Both the position numbers and the translations under genes were made by a program. Shown piece by piece: positions 21,088 through 34,408 of a stretch of 64,000 nucleotides of DNA. Source of the DNA: Onchidella celtica (lineage: Eukaryota > Mollusca > Gastropoda > Systellommatophora > Onchidiidae); the NCBI GenBank assembly GCA_963931925.1, contig OZ007580.1, positions 9,829,001 through 9,893,000 of the forward strand, given 5' to 3'. The notes beneath the pieces were generated by a model that searched no databases, was not told the DNA's origin, and saw nothing but the letters and a program-made list of their open reading frames with translations. Numbering within the stretch: position 1 is the first letter of the stretch; each line of letters begins with the position of its first letter.

Positions 21088-23460
21088 TTCTTACTAGAGC
21101 TTTAAAGGAGTCCCCAAGCAATGAGAAAAAAAATTGAAACAAAAAGTTGAAATAAACCTGCTTGCTATGATTTCATGGTGAATTTGCAATGGCTCTCGGA
21201 AAAGAAAATCAAAAGCTAGCCTTACTGCCTTACTGTCTTACTGTCTATGGTCACAGGACGGAAACATTCCGTTAAAAAGTTCTTTCTAACAAACGGAAGC
21301 CTGAACAATATGAATAATTGCAATAACCCATGCCCAATGGCAGGCAAATTCTTATTACTTATAAATAATAATAATATTCGTACAATGTAAAATGAGGACA
21401 ACCATCTTTGACCCTCACCAGGAAGTGCCTTATTGAATTATTTTTATCTCAAATTGGCTGTACCAATGATTTATTTTATATTTCATTTGATTGTGTTCGA
21501 TCCACTGTACAGCTGTCGCAGAAAGTTGGGCTGTCACATGCAGCTCTTATCTTGCCTTAAAAATAATGACGATAAAAGGATATATTGTGGATGTGGGCAT
21601 ACTCTCTTATCAAGAATATTATCTGGCTCATATCTTAAATCATTCTGTCAATAGTGGCACTGGTAAGCATGGGGGGTTTGAGTTTGAGTTGGGAGAAAGG
21701 ACGTCGACATGATAATAGCAGAGAGCATAGATGTATAGAGAGATCTCACTTCCGCCAAATCGCGAAACTGGGTGGCTGCGGTAAACAAAAATCTGAAGGA
21801 CTGAAAGAGACCTTCTTTACCAAAGATTGCATATCTGTTTACTGTGGTTTGTTCATATTTTTGGGCTGATTGAAACTATTTAGAGCCGTTTGTAAGCTCC
21901 CACGCCCCGTGGAAATGCCCAAAAAGGATACTGTTTACCGCAGCGACCTACTTTCCACTCCATGCTAACAGTGGTTTCGCGGAGCCTCCCGTGTCTCGCA
22001 GTGCAAATCGACCCATAGTGAACCCTCTCTATATATATATATTATACTTTCTGATAACAGCCATATTGTGCTTGGAAGAAGTAAGTAATTGGCAGAATAT
22101 AGCAGACTGACAGGACAGAACGATACCCTACCAGAAGCTCCCACGAACCACCCGCTGGTAAGCAGGCCTATGTGGAGGAGTGGGTAAACGTGTATTTTTT
22201 TTATGCTGGTGGATGCTGGCGGTTTGTATTACTACTTTGTTATTATGTTATTTTTTTCATGTTGCAAGATAATCCCATCCAATCAGCAAAGTATAAAATC
22301 AATGAGATAATCCACAATCTTTCAAAACATGAATGTGTATGCCAGTATACATGCAGCGATAAAACGTGTGATCAACGGTACAATCAACAACAACAACGAC
22401 AACAACAACAGTAACACATTCAAGTGCACTGAAATATAAAAGTGAACTTTTGAATCAGCGCCTCTGTAAACAACATGGCAAGTTTACCAAAACAAAGCCA
22501 CTGAGTGTATCTTTCACAAACTGAGATTACTAACACATGTTTATAAGGTAAACAATTCTCATCGACATAAGAGTAGGCCGCCTCGCTCTGTCACTATACC
22601 CTGCCTGTTAGCTAATCCGGCATGCCTTTGGAACATCTCAAACTATTCAGGTTTCGGCAAGGTGGCCAACTACACGATCTTCAAGCGCTTTACCTCTCAC
22701 TCACCCACTCCACCCCATGAAATGATAACCTTTTTCAATCATGGTCTTCGATTTTGTACGAAGACATTATGTCACGAAAATAAATTTTGTTCACCGAACG
22801 ACGGAATCTAAATTGTGTCAGTGTGTGGGAACGCACAAAAAGCAATCAATTGTCAAATTTTCACACGATCTCTTTGTATTTTCAATAACCGGGCTCCTCA
22901 GGCTTTTTTTGTTTTTTTTCCGGGCCAGCGGCAAATTATAATTCGTAATAAATTTTCATTTGTATAAAACCTTTTAGCGAGAGCGCAAAAATAATAGTGC
23001 ACCCCCCCCCCCCCAAACCCTCGGTATATGAAGCTCAAACTTATTGTTTCTGTGACTAAAAAGCTCTCCCTATATTCCTTTACATGCAAGTTCTGCATTA
23101 TAACTGCGAACAATCGACAGCTATGCCATAATTCTGTGAAACAGTGATGCTCACATTCCCATATTCAGACCATCTGCAGGAACCAATTACCACTTCTACT
23201 CACATTTCCCATTCTGAATGGTTGCAATAACCTGATGTGTACGGAGTTCTCATTACCAAACAAAAATACGACATTACACATCACAGTCCCATGCGCCCTA
23301 TTCAATGTCAAAGGTAAGCTCAGGCAAATGATACCAACCAAACGTAGGCAGCATACATGACATACAAAAACAATGTCCAGCGATGATAAATGGAAGATTA
23401 TCAAACAAAACGCTGGACACGTGTCTGGCAAAGGGCAATGGCAACAGACCGATGATAGTA
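21088..23460. other. Non-coding stretch, no gene seen
   Basis: It holds a CAA-type repeat near 22384-22411, C-tracts near 23001 and short motif-free frames only. Confidence 0.5.
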
Positions 23461-23890
23461 CTGAGGATGTGGCAATGTATCCATATACACAGTCAAGAGG
23501 ACGACACCACAGACAACATTACGTGACACGATCAAAGTAATGACAACATAAATGGCAGCACAGAGAGCTGAACAATACATACAGTGTCAACACTAAGACA
23601 GTGACACCATAGACAATGTGACAAAATAGTATATATACACAGCCAAAGCAATGACAAGGCATATGACAGCTCCTCCCACTACCCACCCACCCCCCCCCCC
23701 ACCCAAATTCAATGAACATAACACAGCCAAGAAAATATGGCAAAAGACATATGAGAGCACAAAAAAAAAAAAGGTTGCAATAATGACCTTTTGCAGCCAT
23801 GACAACGCCATAGACAACGTGGCAACACACAACACAGCCCAAACAATGACACTGACAAGACAGTTGATAACACTGAGTGCTTGACAAGAC
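23460..23890. repeat. Diverged CAATGACA-rich tandem repeat
   Basis: Related phrases built from ACACAGCCAAA, CAATGACA and CATAGACAA recur at irregular intervals of about 60-100 bp. This suggests a decayed minisatellite. The long minus-strand frames here follow from that composition. Confidence 0.35.
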
Positions 23891-24076
23891 ATACTCAATG
23901 AGCTGCTCCTCTTCAGCAATTAAAGCCTTGGTCTCCATTTGTTCTCACTCAAGCAATGGTATGGACAAAACAGCCTGGTTATTGTTGAAAGTCTATCACT
24001 TGTCACATCTACCAGCTCATGCACATAATAATTTACAGCTTGCAGCACAGATGGCAATGTCTCTGATATCCACTCC

Positions 24077-24272
24077 CTAGAAGTGTCTTCGCCTTTCCTC
24101 CAGTACTTGTTTACTAGCTGCCAACTCTGGAGTCCCTGGAAAAGTCAATTTTCTTTCACTGTCCTGGAAGTACCTTTTTCTTGTCAGCGAATGGTCGCCT
24201 TCAGCAGCACAGATGAAGTTTCCCTCCTGAATCAACCACACGAAGTCTTCTGTTAAAGTCTTTTGCGATGCA
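24077..24272 (-). CDS. Terminal coding exon of an unrecognised gene
   Basis: I do not recognise the product. After a good acceptor (TTTGCAG) the minus strand encodes 64 residues to TAG, with one base completing a codon from the exon at 24395-24431. The sequence is well mixed and protein-like (segment EDFVWLIQEGNFICAAEGDH, then a charged tail ending EERRRHF). The intron between runs from GTGAGA to GCAG, and the phases agree. Upstream exons are not secured. Candidate exons at about 25669-25721, 26878-26930 and an ATG with adjoining GTGAGT near 28475 lie on the same strand, but their joins cannot be proved. It could be the 3' end of a real host gene. Confidence 0.4.
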
Positions 24273-24394
24273 CTGCAAAGTGGATATATCCCAAAAAGAG
24301 TCCACGTCTATTTTCCACCAAGTGTAGCCCAAAAGGAGACACAGGCTTTTGGCTAGAGATCCAGAGGTGAATGAAGATAATACAGAATTCTCAC

Positions 24395-24431
24395 TTGGCG
24401 GATCCCCAGCTATCTGTGGTCACTGTTGGCG
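24395..24431 (-). CDS. Penultimate exon of the same unrecognised gene
   Basis: A 37-bp exon lies between a pyrimidine-rich acceptor (TTTCTGTCCAG) and a GTGAGA donor. It encodes PTVTTDSWGSA in the one frame that joins, in phase, to the terminal exon at 24077-24272. It starts with two bases of a split codon. Confidence 0.35.
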
Positions 24432-26194
24432 CTGGACAGAAAGAAGATGACAATTAACAAAAGATAATCTTTGGATTTCTGAGTAAAACTGCTCTTTCCA
24501 ACTTTCTTCCTCTTCTCCTTAAACCCATGAACTCATGCCATCGAGGTAAAAGCATAAGGTGACCAAATGATGACAAAAAGCAAACTGCTTGGCATTTATT
24601 TCATTTGTTCTTTTTTCAATGAAAATATGCTTACTTATTGAGCACATCATAACAAACCGTCTAGGGTTATTGCATGTCGACTGCTGAGGCCACGACTTAT
24701 CATTTGATGTTAGTTCTTTGTAGAAGAAATTCTCAGTGGGTAAAAGAAGGCGTTATGCACATATGGTCTGGAAAGGGGGATGAGTGAGTGTGAAAGGAAA
24801 AGTTGGGGGAAACGGATACAATTTATGGTTTCATCTGCATGCGCCAGTCAATGAATCAAAATTTAGAAGACGAGACAACGCAGGTTCTAGATAAAGCTTG
24901 GAGGCGCGATACCTCGAAGACTAATCTGTGGCTGCCAGAAAATGACACCATGCCGATAAGTTCTAGAAGCCCCCAAATACATTATATATATGTATCTATC
25001 TCTCTATATATATATTACATCAGTAATGATGACTGTGAACTGTAGTTGCCAGAAAGTTACATCGCCGACAAATCCTTGGTGTCTCTAAATACAATACATG
25101 TAATTCAGTAAAGTTGATTGTGAAGTGTTCTGGATGCCCTCGAAGGTGTGGTTGTAAATTCCACCCACAGCAAATGTTTCCCAAAGGTGCGCTGATGTAA
25201 TGAAGTCTGCCTACGAGATGCCCTTTCTAAGACCACCGGGTATGCAAGATAAGATCTTTTTCAAGGACTTATATCAACATAACTTTTCTTATGGCGGGTG
25301 CGCGAACCCTTCTGAGAAATCTAACAGTTTGTATGCGCAGACATGACCAAGAACCATTAATGAAAAGAGAACAATACACCGTCCCTGTGTTTCCCTACTA
25401 CACGATCGCCACTGGGTTCCTCCTCAATCAGAAGCTTTATTCGTTTGTTATACACAATGCTTTGTTTCTTTCCAGACCCTCTGTACAGGCGCCAATTTCG
25501 AGGTATTATCTGCTGGAAATTAGTCATAGCGTGAACAAAAATTAATCGCCGAAGGTTTCCCAGTTACAGTATTGCAGCTGAATTCCCCCGACGCAGCCCA
25601 TGCATGCATACATCTGAATCAAATTATATCTTCTGTATACTCATACACACTCAAGTTCATTTCTCTCACGTCGCATCTGAATTCCGTCCCAATTGCAAAA
25701 ATTTTGCAGGATACTTAATTCTGGCACTGAGCGACAGAGAATACGAGTGCGTAAAGTATCTTATGAGTAAACTGAGTACATCCAACGAACAACTAAGAAT
25801 ATGAAAGCATGTAATCCGCCCAAGCAATGAACAAACCCGATACCTGTGAAGGTCAGAACAAGCGAGTTCCTCGACCAGCATTAAATGTTTTTAACTCATA
25901 GTATTGCTCTCCAGATATGAAAAGATATGCGAACCCAGACTGTAGTTTATGTCGATGGCAAACCGTTATGTTTTTTTCTTTTTTCAAAGGAGAGGAGTAT
26001 CATAAAAGGGCATTCAGATGGGCACAAGCGTATAATATTAATTGTTATGCTACCGGTACTGCTGAGGTCATATCACTCTGAACGAGCGATGAGTAAATAA
26101 ACCTCGTAACAGGTAGTTAAATGCAAAACAAAATATATAACAGGAATACGATTGTGGTGGACAGACAGATGAATGGATGACTCATTCAAAGGAA
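24432..26194. other. Non-coding stretch with diverged internal repeat
   Basis: Two related segments begin near 24923 and 25025 (shared phrases TGCCAGAAA and CTAAATACA), followed by a partial third near 25110. They look like an old tandem duplication of about 100 bp. No secure gene. Confidence 0.4.
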
Positions 26195-26460
26195 TAATGA
26201 TCACACCACTCGCATGTAATGAGGTCACACCTTTAGAGGTCACAACCTAAAACTGGCTAAAAGAAGGTGTGCTCGCCTCCCAAGGCAATACTTTTTCAGC
26301 CAAAGAGTGATAAGCACTTGGAATTCACTCCCAGAATACATCGTCCAAGCCGATAGTATCAACTCATTTAAAAACAGGCTTGACAGATACTGGAAACATC
26401 GAGATGGGTCACTTACTAGCATTAGCTATCCAGACCCATTAATCCATAGGTATCCATAGG
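26195..26460 (+). pseudogene. CR1/Jockey-like LINE reverse transcriptase tail
   Basis: From about 26235 the plus strand encodes a motif series typical of the C-terminal end of CR1-like non-LTR reverse transcriptases: RGHNLKL, then KRRC, FFSQRV, WNSLPE and SFKNRLDRYW. The frame ends at TAG 26457-26459. One frameshift near 26230 separates it from upstream TPLACNEVT, which belongs to the same family. It is a strongly 5'-truncated, dead copy. I saw no target duplication or poly-A tail. Confidence 0.75.
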
Positions 26461-29400
26461 TAATAGTCTCTGTGACTGCTAATGCCAGCCACATCTCACC
26501 ACTTTTATGAGAGTTTTGACGTCGCCGTCTAAATGCATCAGAACTGCCATTATGCAGGTATTTAAATGAGACAGCATTCTACCCAGTACTCTGCCTCGGC
26601 CTACAATTTACTTATTTAGAATTCCAAAAATAAAAAATATATGCGTTTGATAAAGAGGTTCCGTAGAGTGAATAAACTTTAAGTGGACAAAAATTATATG
26701 CCAACACTTACATGCAATTGAGCTTTCAGAAAAACTTGAGCTCTCATGGAAATTTTAAGCTGGCAAATTTCAAGATGACAATGATAGGAAATACATAGTA
26801 AAACTGCAGAATTAGTTCTTTTCAATATCTGCCCATGGCCCAAGGCACATGCAGTAAAAGTCACAATGACATTTAACCTTTCCCACGGAATCTCTGTCTG
26901 AGAATTTCTGTGTGCTACATATTCAACCATCTGTTGAAAAGAAACCGGCAACCAGAACAAAATTTCACCCATGAAAAAGGCACTTGGTCAAACTGACTGG
27001 ATCTTACGTGAATAGGCATAGTGCAATATTGGCAGCATTTAATTTGTCTCCCAAGTCCCATTCTCTGAGACAATTCGATGAAAATCTTCATGACCCCCCC
27101 CCCCCCCAAAGAAAACAAATTACGCGTTATATTCCTCGCCATTTTCTCATTCGCAACAAAAATCGAATCCCAGGGATATTCACTTCTTTTTTAAGATAGA
27201 AACTTTAAGCTCTGCGATGCTGACCTGCCACTAGAATGCGCCAATGCTTTGTCGTGTCTAGGAACAGTTCAAGGGCCGAGTACTTCGGCCACTGGAAACT
27301 CTCTCTGTCCCAGTTGTCGGAACATCGATTTGCCTTATTGTACAAACCTGGGATAAGGCGGTAGCTCGATAATCTATGTCTGCTGAATTCCCCTAATTGC
27401 CCCCCCCCCCTTTTTTTTAATTACACTTCACGTATATAATACAACTATAAAACTAACAAACAACACAAGAAGGTCGCTATTGCTTAATATGAGAACTTTT
27501 GGTTCATTTTTATCTTTTGACACACAAATCCATTTTTCAATATGTTTGTCCTATCGACACATCATCCATACGCCTTAACATATCTCTCCCTCCGCCCCCC
27601 CCCCCCCCCGTGAAAATTCACCTGTATGTTTACACCAGCCCAACTCAGTCAGATGCCAGTGTTAATACGGCCGTGCTATTCTGTATTATGTATACATCAA
27701 GTTCGTTATGCTGCAGGTACGGAAGTGGAGCGACCACATTAGAATTCCATGCATTGTTTTTACGTACAATTCCACCTCTTTCGACGGGCACTTGCTGACG
27801 ACCTCCAGACCTACTTTGAGTGTCACACCACACTATGAATGAAGGTCACAACAGCCTACGTGATACTGAATCCACAGTGGAGTTAATAATGTGGCATTTT
27901 TATATCGAACGCAACAGTGAGAAGTTCGTCTCATCCATTACCCATTCTTTACACAAATGCACCAAACTTAACTGTATTCCCTCAAAGTAAACACACAGGA
28001 TAGTTACTAGATCTAGTCACTGAGCAAATAACACAGCCTACCTTATTTTCCCAAATCCATGGAGTATCCATGCCCATGTGTAAAACAAAAACAAAAACTT
28101 CCACGTGTAGCTGACACACGTAGCTTACCAAGTAAGCTGACGTTGTTAAGTTCACAATGCGATTACCAACTGATCTCGCAGTGTCAATAGCCAGGCAACT
28201 GACTTAATCCACCCAGCTAAGTTCTATCCGTCTGGAAATCGCCGAATCCCAACACACAACAACAACACAAATGTTTAAAGTCACCTCTCACGGTCCGCCT
28301 TGGCAACTCCTGCTTTCCCCTTTTAACCCAGTAACCTTCAACGCTAAGCGGAGGGCTGGGCTCGGTGCGATTCTGGCTTTAGACACACAGACACACTGAC
28401 AATGATGTAGACGCACGAGCTGGCCGGCTAACACACAGACTGGGAGAGCGACGAGAGGGCTGCTCAACTCACCATCGACCGTGAAAGTCTGAACTTCGCG
28501 CTACATCAAACATTTCGATTTTTCGGCACAAATTTTCTTTCCTTTTGTTTTTGTTTTTGTCTCCGCAGTTCCAAATGAAAACAAGAAGAAAACCGGGAAA
28601 GGTTTCGCTGACACTGTCCCGTACACTGACTGGGCGCAACAAGTTTGTGGCCCTGTATAAGCTACTAATAATATCAGCAACTACAGAACACTACGTGTGT
28701 TTAAATCTTATTCGTGTTATATACGTTACCTCATTTCGTATTCGCGTGCTGCTCACTGCAAATGGATTTGTACTATGTATTTGTCAGTTTAAAATAAGAA
28801 CATCTGCCAGGTGAGTGCAGCCAGTCTCCTCAAAACACAGAGCATAATATTGCAGAACTGCACGCTCTTCTCAGCACTACGAGAAACATTTTGGCCCAAA
28901 CCCACCGACCTGAGTGTCAAACTCTGTGGTGCTGTGCCAGAATGCAGAAACCCGTAGCTTTTCTTAAAAGGACAAATCTGCTGATTTAGATTGGACGAAA
29001 GAAGAAGAAATGTATTTGTCATATTAAGGACGTTGACTTATAATTAAAAGCTTGCACAGTTTTTTGTTTTGTGCGTTTTTACATGTTCTTGTATCTGTGC
29101 AGCAGGAAATTACAAATCTATGGACATTAGAATAAATTTTTAAACAATCTCTTTCTCCTTCCTTCTCTTTGTCTCTCTTTATTATCACTATTTTCTCTCC
29201 TTCATATTTTTCATGCACTCTCCTGAATGCATTAAGCGCTCCTTGACCCCATCCTTCCACCCCCCCCCCTTCCTCTCTCCCTCTCACTCTAAGTGCTGTC
29301 CATACACATTATGGGGTTATAAAAATGTGTATATACACATATGACTTGTTTAGAATGCGGTGACATAATCTCGGTGGCGTTACTAACCATGTACTATATC

Positions 29401-30780
29401 TATGTTACTAACAGCTAACACAGTGACCTGGAACATGTCTGAGCCAAGGTCATCTCCACACAATGTAATAATTTGATTGTCACCTTTCGTGCAACCCTGC
29501 AACAGAACCGCTTATGCAATCTGCAAGAGGGAGTCACATGATCAGTTTGTTGTTCTTCTTGTTGTTCTAAACTGCTGAAAATGAAATCACTCCAAGACAT
29601 GTTTCTACTCACTGCTTACCGCATGCGCAACGCAAAACTGTTTGTTTCTAGGCCCTACACTTAATAGATATTCAAAAATGATTATAGTTCTTTATAATAC
29701 ATAATACAATATAATAAAACATGATTTACTTCACAATACTATTGGTGAACCAAAGCCTAGGGCTATGGAGTCTAAGCATAATAAAAATGAAAGAAAAAAA
29801 GACGGGGTGAACCAAACGAGAAAAACGAGGGAGCGGTCTAACAGAGTACATCCTCCCAAATAGTTAATGATTCAGACAGATTCAGACACGATCATTGACC
29901 ATTTTCAGCGGAGTCCCAGATATAATATTTAAAAGAAAAAAAAAATTGGATTCCATCCAATGGCTCAGATAAATTCACGAATGTGGCCTCTGTACCCCAC
30001 TAAACAAATCTGGTCTGATTTTATCCGATAGAAAAGCTTGCTCAACTCTGATTAAAGTAATGAAAATGTAATAAATGACCAATAACTAGGACCAAACTTT
30101 CTATAAATATCCCCACAAGCAGAAACAGTATAAATTCCAGGTGTCAAACTTTTGTCGATATTCCGTAAATCTGTGCATGGCAAATTTGTGAAACAGAAGA
30201 AACATGAGGATCTGTTATTTAACAAAAGTTCAGTATCAAAGGAGAATGAAAAATGCCTATGGCAGTCCCAGAATAATTGCTCAGTTCTTTCGCTACTTTC
30301 ACCACTTAGTTCACAAGCTTCAGATGTGATAAGGTATGAAAACAAAGTCTCTCGTCTTTATGAGGTAGAATAGGACAGAGACAAAGCAAACTGCAGCCAG
30401 TCAGTTAATGTCGTCAATTAGACTTTATGTCTTAGAGACATGCCTGTCCCACAAATTTTGCTCCAGTGTCTTTTAACTGCTTTTTATCAACATTCACTCA
30501 AGTCAGTTGCGTATTTTAAAGAATTTTGTGAAAAACAAGTCAACGGTTTATAACTATCACATAAATAAATGGCACACAATGAGAAACAAGGCAAATCCTA
30601 ACGGGCCAAAGACTGCTTTTTTTTTTTTTCTTGTCTCCCACAGTAACAGTTACACTCACATAATATATGCAACACCTTACAATATAAAACAACTACAGGC
30701 CCTATCCTGAAATATCTACTGCAGCTCTGCACACCCCCCCCCCCTCCCGCTCCATCCCAGCCAACCTACCTCAACTTTAT
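26461..30780. other. Non-coding stretch, no secure gene
   Basis: It holds several C-tracts (near 27094, 27401, 27597, 29262, 30733) and short frames without motifs. A minus-strand ATG immediately followed by a GTGAGT donor near 28475 could be the first exon of the gene ending at 24077, but this is unproven. Confidence 0.4.
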
Positions 30781-30789
30781 TCAGTGGCA

Positions 30790-32490
30790 CATTTGTAGAT
30801 CACTAGTCATGTTGATGATGTATATAATGTCTGTTTCACTCAATGGTACACTGGATAGTTATGATGTATAAAATCTCTTACTTCTCCTTTATGAAATATT
30901 CAGTTAATACTTACAGTTGCCTGATCATGCTGATGGTATCTCCTACCTCTCCTTTATAGAGTATTTAGTGGCACAGTGATTGTTAGTTAGTTGCCTGGTC
31001 ATGCTGGTGATGTACAAAATCTGTTATCTTTCCTTTATGAAGTATTCAGTGGCACACTGATTGTTGCCTGGTCATGCTGATGCATAAAATCACTTATCTT
31101 TCCCTCCAGGAGTATTCATGATACCGTGATAGCTGCCTATTTGCCTGGTCGTGTTTATGATGTATAAAATCTCTTTTCTCCCTTTCATGTGGTGTCAGTG
31201 CCCTACTGACCGTTGACTGGCATGTTGATTTCGTATAAAAGCTCTTATCTTTCCCTCCAGGAGTATTCAGTGGCACCGTGACAGCTGCCTATTTGCCTGG
31301 ACATACTGATGATGTACAAAATCTCTTCTCTCCCTTTTATGTAGTGGCAGTATTCTACTGACAGTTGAATGGCCATGTTGATGATGTATAAAATCTCTTA
31401 TCTCCCTTTTATGTAGTGGCAGTGTTCTACTGACAGTTGAATGGCCATGTTGATGATGTATAAAATCTCTTATCTCCCTTTCAGGTGGTGTCCGTGTCCT
31501 ACGGACAGTTGACTAGCCATGTTGATGATGTATAAAATCTCTTATCTCCCTTTTATGTAGTGGCAGTGTCCTATTGACAGTTGACTAGCCATGCTGATGA
31601 TGTATAAAATCTCTTATCTCCCTTTTATGTAGTAGCAGTGTCCTACTGACAGTTGACTAGCCATGTTGATGATGTATAAAAATCTCTTATCTCCCTTTTA
31701 TGTAGTGGCAGTGTCCTACTGACAGTTGACTAGCCATGTTGATGATGTATAAAATCTCTTATCTCCATTTTATGTAGTGGCAGTGTCCTACTGACAGTTG
31801 ACTAGTTGTGCTAATGATGTATAAAATCTCTTATCTCCCTTTTATGTAGTGGCAGTGTCCTACTGATAGTTGGCTAGCCACGCTGATGATGTATAAAATC
31901 TCTTATCTTTTCCCCCAGGAGTATTGTGGCACCGTCATAGTTGCTTATTTGCCTGGCCATGTTGATGATGTATAAAATCTCTTATCTCCCTTTTAGGTAG
32001 TGTCAGTGCCCTACTGACAGTTGACTGGCCATATTGATGATGTATAAAAATCTCTTATCTCCCTTTTAGGTAGTGGCAGTGTCCTACTGACAGTTGCCTG
32101 GCCATGTTGATGATGTATAAAATCTCTTATCTCCCTTTTATGTAGTGTCAGTACCATACTGACAGTTGCCTGGCCATGTTGATGATGCATAAAAATCTCT
32201 TATCTCCCTTTTATGTAGTGTCAGTACCATACTGACAGTTGCCTGGCCATGTTGATGATGTATAAAATCTCTTCCCTCCCCTTTAGGTAGTGTCAGTGTC
32301 ACACTGATAGTTGTCTGGTCATGCTAATGATGTATGAAATCTCTTCTCTCTCCTGCATGTAATATCCAGTGGCACACTGATAGTTGCCCGATATTGCTGA
32401 TGCTGTATACAGTCTCTTATCTCTCCTTTATGCAGCATCCAGTGGCACACTCGTAGTTGCTGGTCATGCTCATGATGTGTAAAATCCCCC
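30790..32490. repeat. 72-bp minisatellite, about 23 units
   Basis: A tandem array with a 72-bp period (for example, unit starts at 31378 and 31450). Each unit contains GATGATGTATAAAATCTC, TTATCTCCC, TTTATGTAGTGGCAG and CTACTGACAGTTG. The middle (about 31370-31900) is most homogeneous; both edges are diverged. Although 72 is a multiple of three, every frame on both strands has a stop in the consensus unit, so it is not a coding repeat. Confidence 0.93.
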
Positions 32491-32499
32491 ACCAGCATC

Positions 32500-34152
32500 A
32501 ATCACATGGACCTTTTTCTTATTAATTGACCAGGCTGTAGTCCTTCCTTTCATTCAACCTCCCAACCCTGCCCTAAAGCTATAAGCAGGAAGAGAATTAT
32601 AAATTCAACACGCCCATTTCTCCCTCTCTGTTTGACTTAAACATAAAAATCATAAAACGTTTCACACAGGGACATAATAAAAGTAGTGATACTGTTATCC
32701 TGCATGTCTTCTACCTTATTTAATCAATTGGTTCACACTGATAATTATCTTTTTTGGTGTAGGTGAATTTCCTTCACCTCCATTACACCAGTGATCTGCA
32801 GTAAGACAAAAACTGAAAACATTCTTTCCACTAACCACAAACCCTGTACCATGCAGCTCTATGCCATGTAGGTAGTAGAGAACAATTATATCATACATAT
32901 ATACCTGCGCCTGACCAAAGACTTTCACTGCTACACTTGTTTCCTCCTACATTCATTTTATGACTTTCCCATGCAGTGATCCTCAATATCTTTGATCAGT
33001 GACAATCTTTCTCCTTCTCTGCACCACCCAGGATACAATTCAAAATAATGTGTTAAAAATAAAACACAAAGGAGAAAAGTGAGAATGCACCTACAAAAAA
33101 GCAACTCCAAGTCCTATTTCTTTCTCTTTTCATTGCCATATAATATGTAAACTTATTGTTATGGATTTTTATTCACACTACTAAAACTAACAGGAAAAAT
33201 GTTTTCCTCATGGGGTTTTGTTGTGAAAACTCGTCAGTAGTATTTTGTAAGAGAACAGTTTATGCAGTTCAAATGTCCACATTCTTGAGAACGGTACTTT
33301 TTAAAGCCACACTTACCATGAAATTTTTCACTGTCTAAGTGACTTCTCTGAATATATGAATATTCAAAATTTCAACTACATCAGAGTAAGGACCCAGATT
33401 AATTAGATCTATCTTGAGCAGTATGCTGCAGAAGAACACAATCAACAAAATTATAAACATTCAGCGTCCCTAGATTCCCGGTCCCAAAAAGTGCTAGTTC
33501 GACCTTCATTAGAACCCAGCCTTCTCAATCTTTCACAATATAAAGCACGAATAAGCCCGTTCTTTACTAGTCTACCTCTAATGACCCTGAAACTTATTGT
33601 TTTTGCCTGCAACATAAAAATTCGTTATATATTGTGTGCTTGTAATTTAAATTTACTTCATCACGAACCATACATATGTACAATGTATAGCATATCAAAT
33701 AAAAATTCAATGTCAGAGGTGAAAACGTTTAGACCTGTACATGTATACATAACGAATAGGCCTAATTCATAAGTTTTGTCCCAGGAGACCACGCACCTTA
33801 GTTACTGAATGATAAATCACGAGTGCCTGGAGCTCCCAATGCCTTTTCTAGATCTAACCCTGCTCTAACTCCCGCCTCGGACTTTCTTTTGCATCAAATT
33901 TTAATGAAGTATCAAATTTTGAAAGCCATAACTTGCAACCAGTAGCCATGGGAGGTGGGTTCTTTGGGGGGGGGGGGTGAAAGTTAATAGGAAATTATTC
34001 GGTGACTGACCGTGACCTGTTAAGATTACTACAGGGTGCGGTCAGCATGTCGGTGCGGTCAATATTTGTTTTTCCATACAGTTTCATTTGGGGGTGTTTT
34101 TGTGACTAATCTTATTAATATGACTACATGATAAAAAAGAGTTTTAAAAAAG
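32500..34152. other. Non-coding stretch, no gene seen
   Basis: Only short motif-free frames and a G-tract near 33966 are visible. Confidence 0.5.
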
Positions 34153-34408
34153 GGCGCTTTTTCAGTTGTTCCCACCGCAACTTACCTAGGCTATATTAGT
34201 CGATTGTCAGATTGATATGTAACGACGTGAGGGTCTAGTCAGTTTGTATCATCGAGGCCGTAGGCCGATGTTCGTCTGGGCATTAGTCAGATTGACATAT
34301 CAGGGAAAGCCGCCTGGGTAGCTATGTATTGTTTTCACTCGGACTATGGAACGCATTCGGAAGTCCTTCCGTTAACTAAGGAGGGGTGGGAACAACCGAA
34401 AAAGCGCC
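34153..34408. mobile_element. 256-bp MITE with about 24-bp terminal inverted repeats
   Basis: The left end GGCGCTTTTTCAGTTG and the right end (complement GGCGCTTTTTCGGTTG) match with one difference, and both continue into TTCCCACC. There is no coding capacity. The flanks are A-rich and the target duplication is unclear, so the superfamily is not assigned. Confidence 0.75.

Noticed and set aside
23519-23938. Cys-rich minus-strand ORFs of 108-139 residues
   Set aside because: They overlap each other in two frames over a CAATGACA-type repeat, so composition explains them.
30790-32490. CRISPR-like repeat array
   Set aside because: Units are contiguous 72-bp repeats without unique spacers, in a eukaryotic genome; it is a minisatellite.
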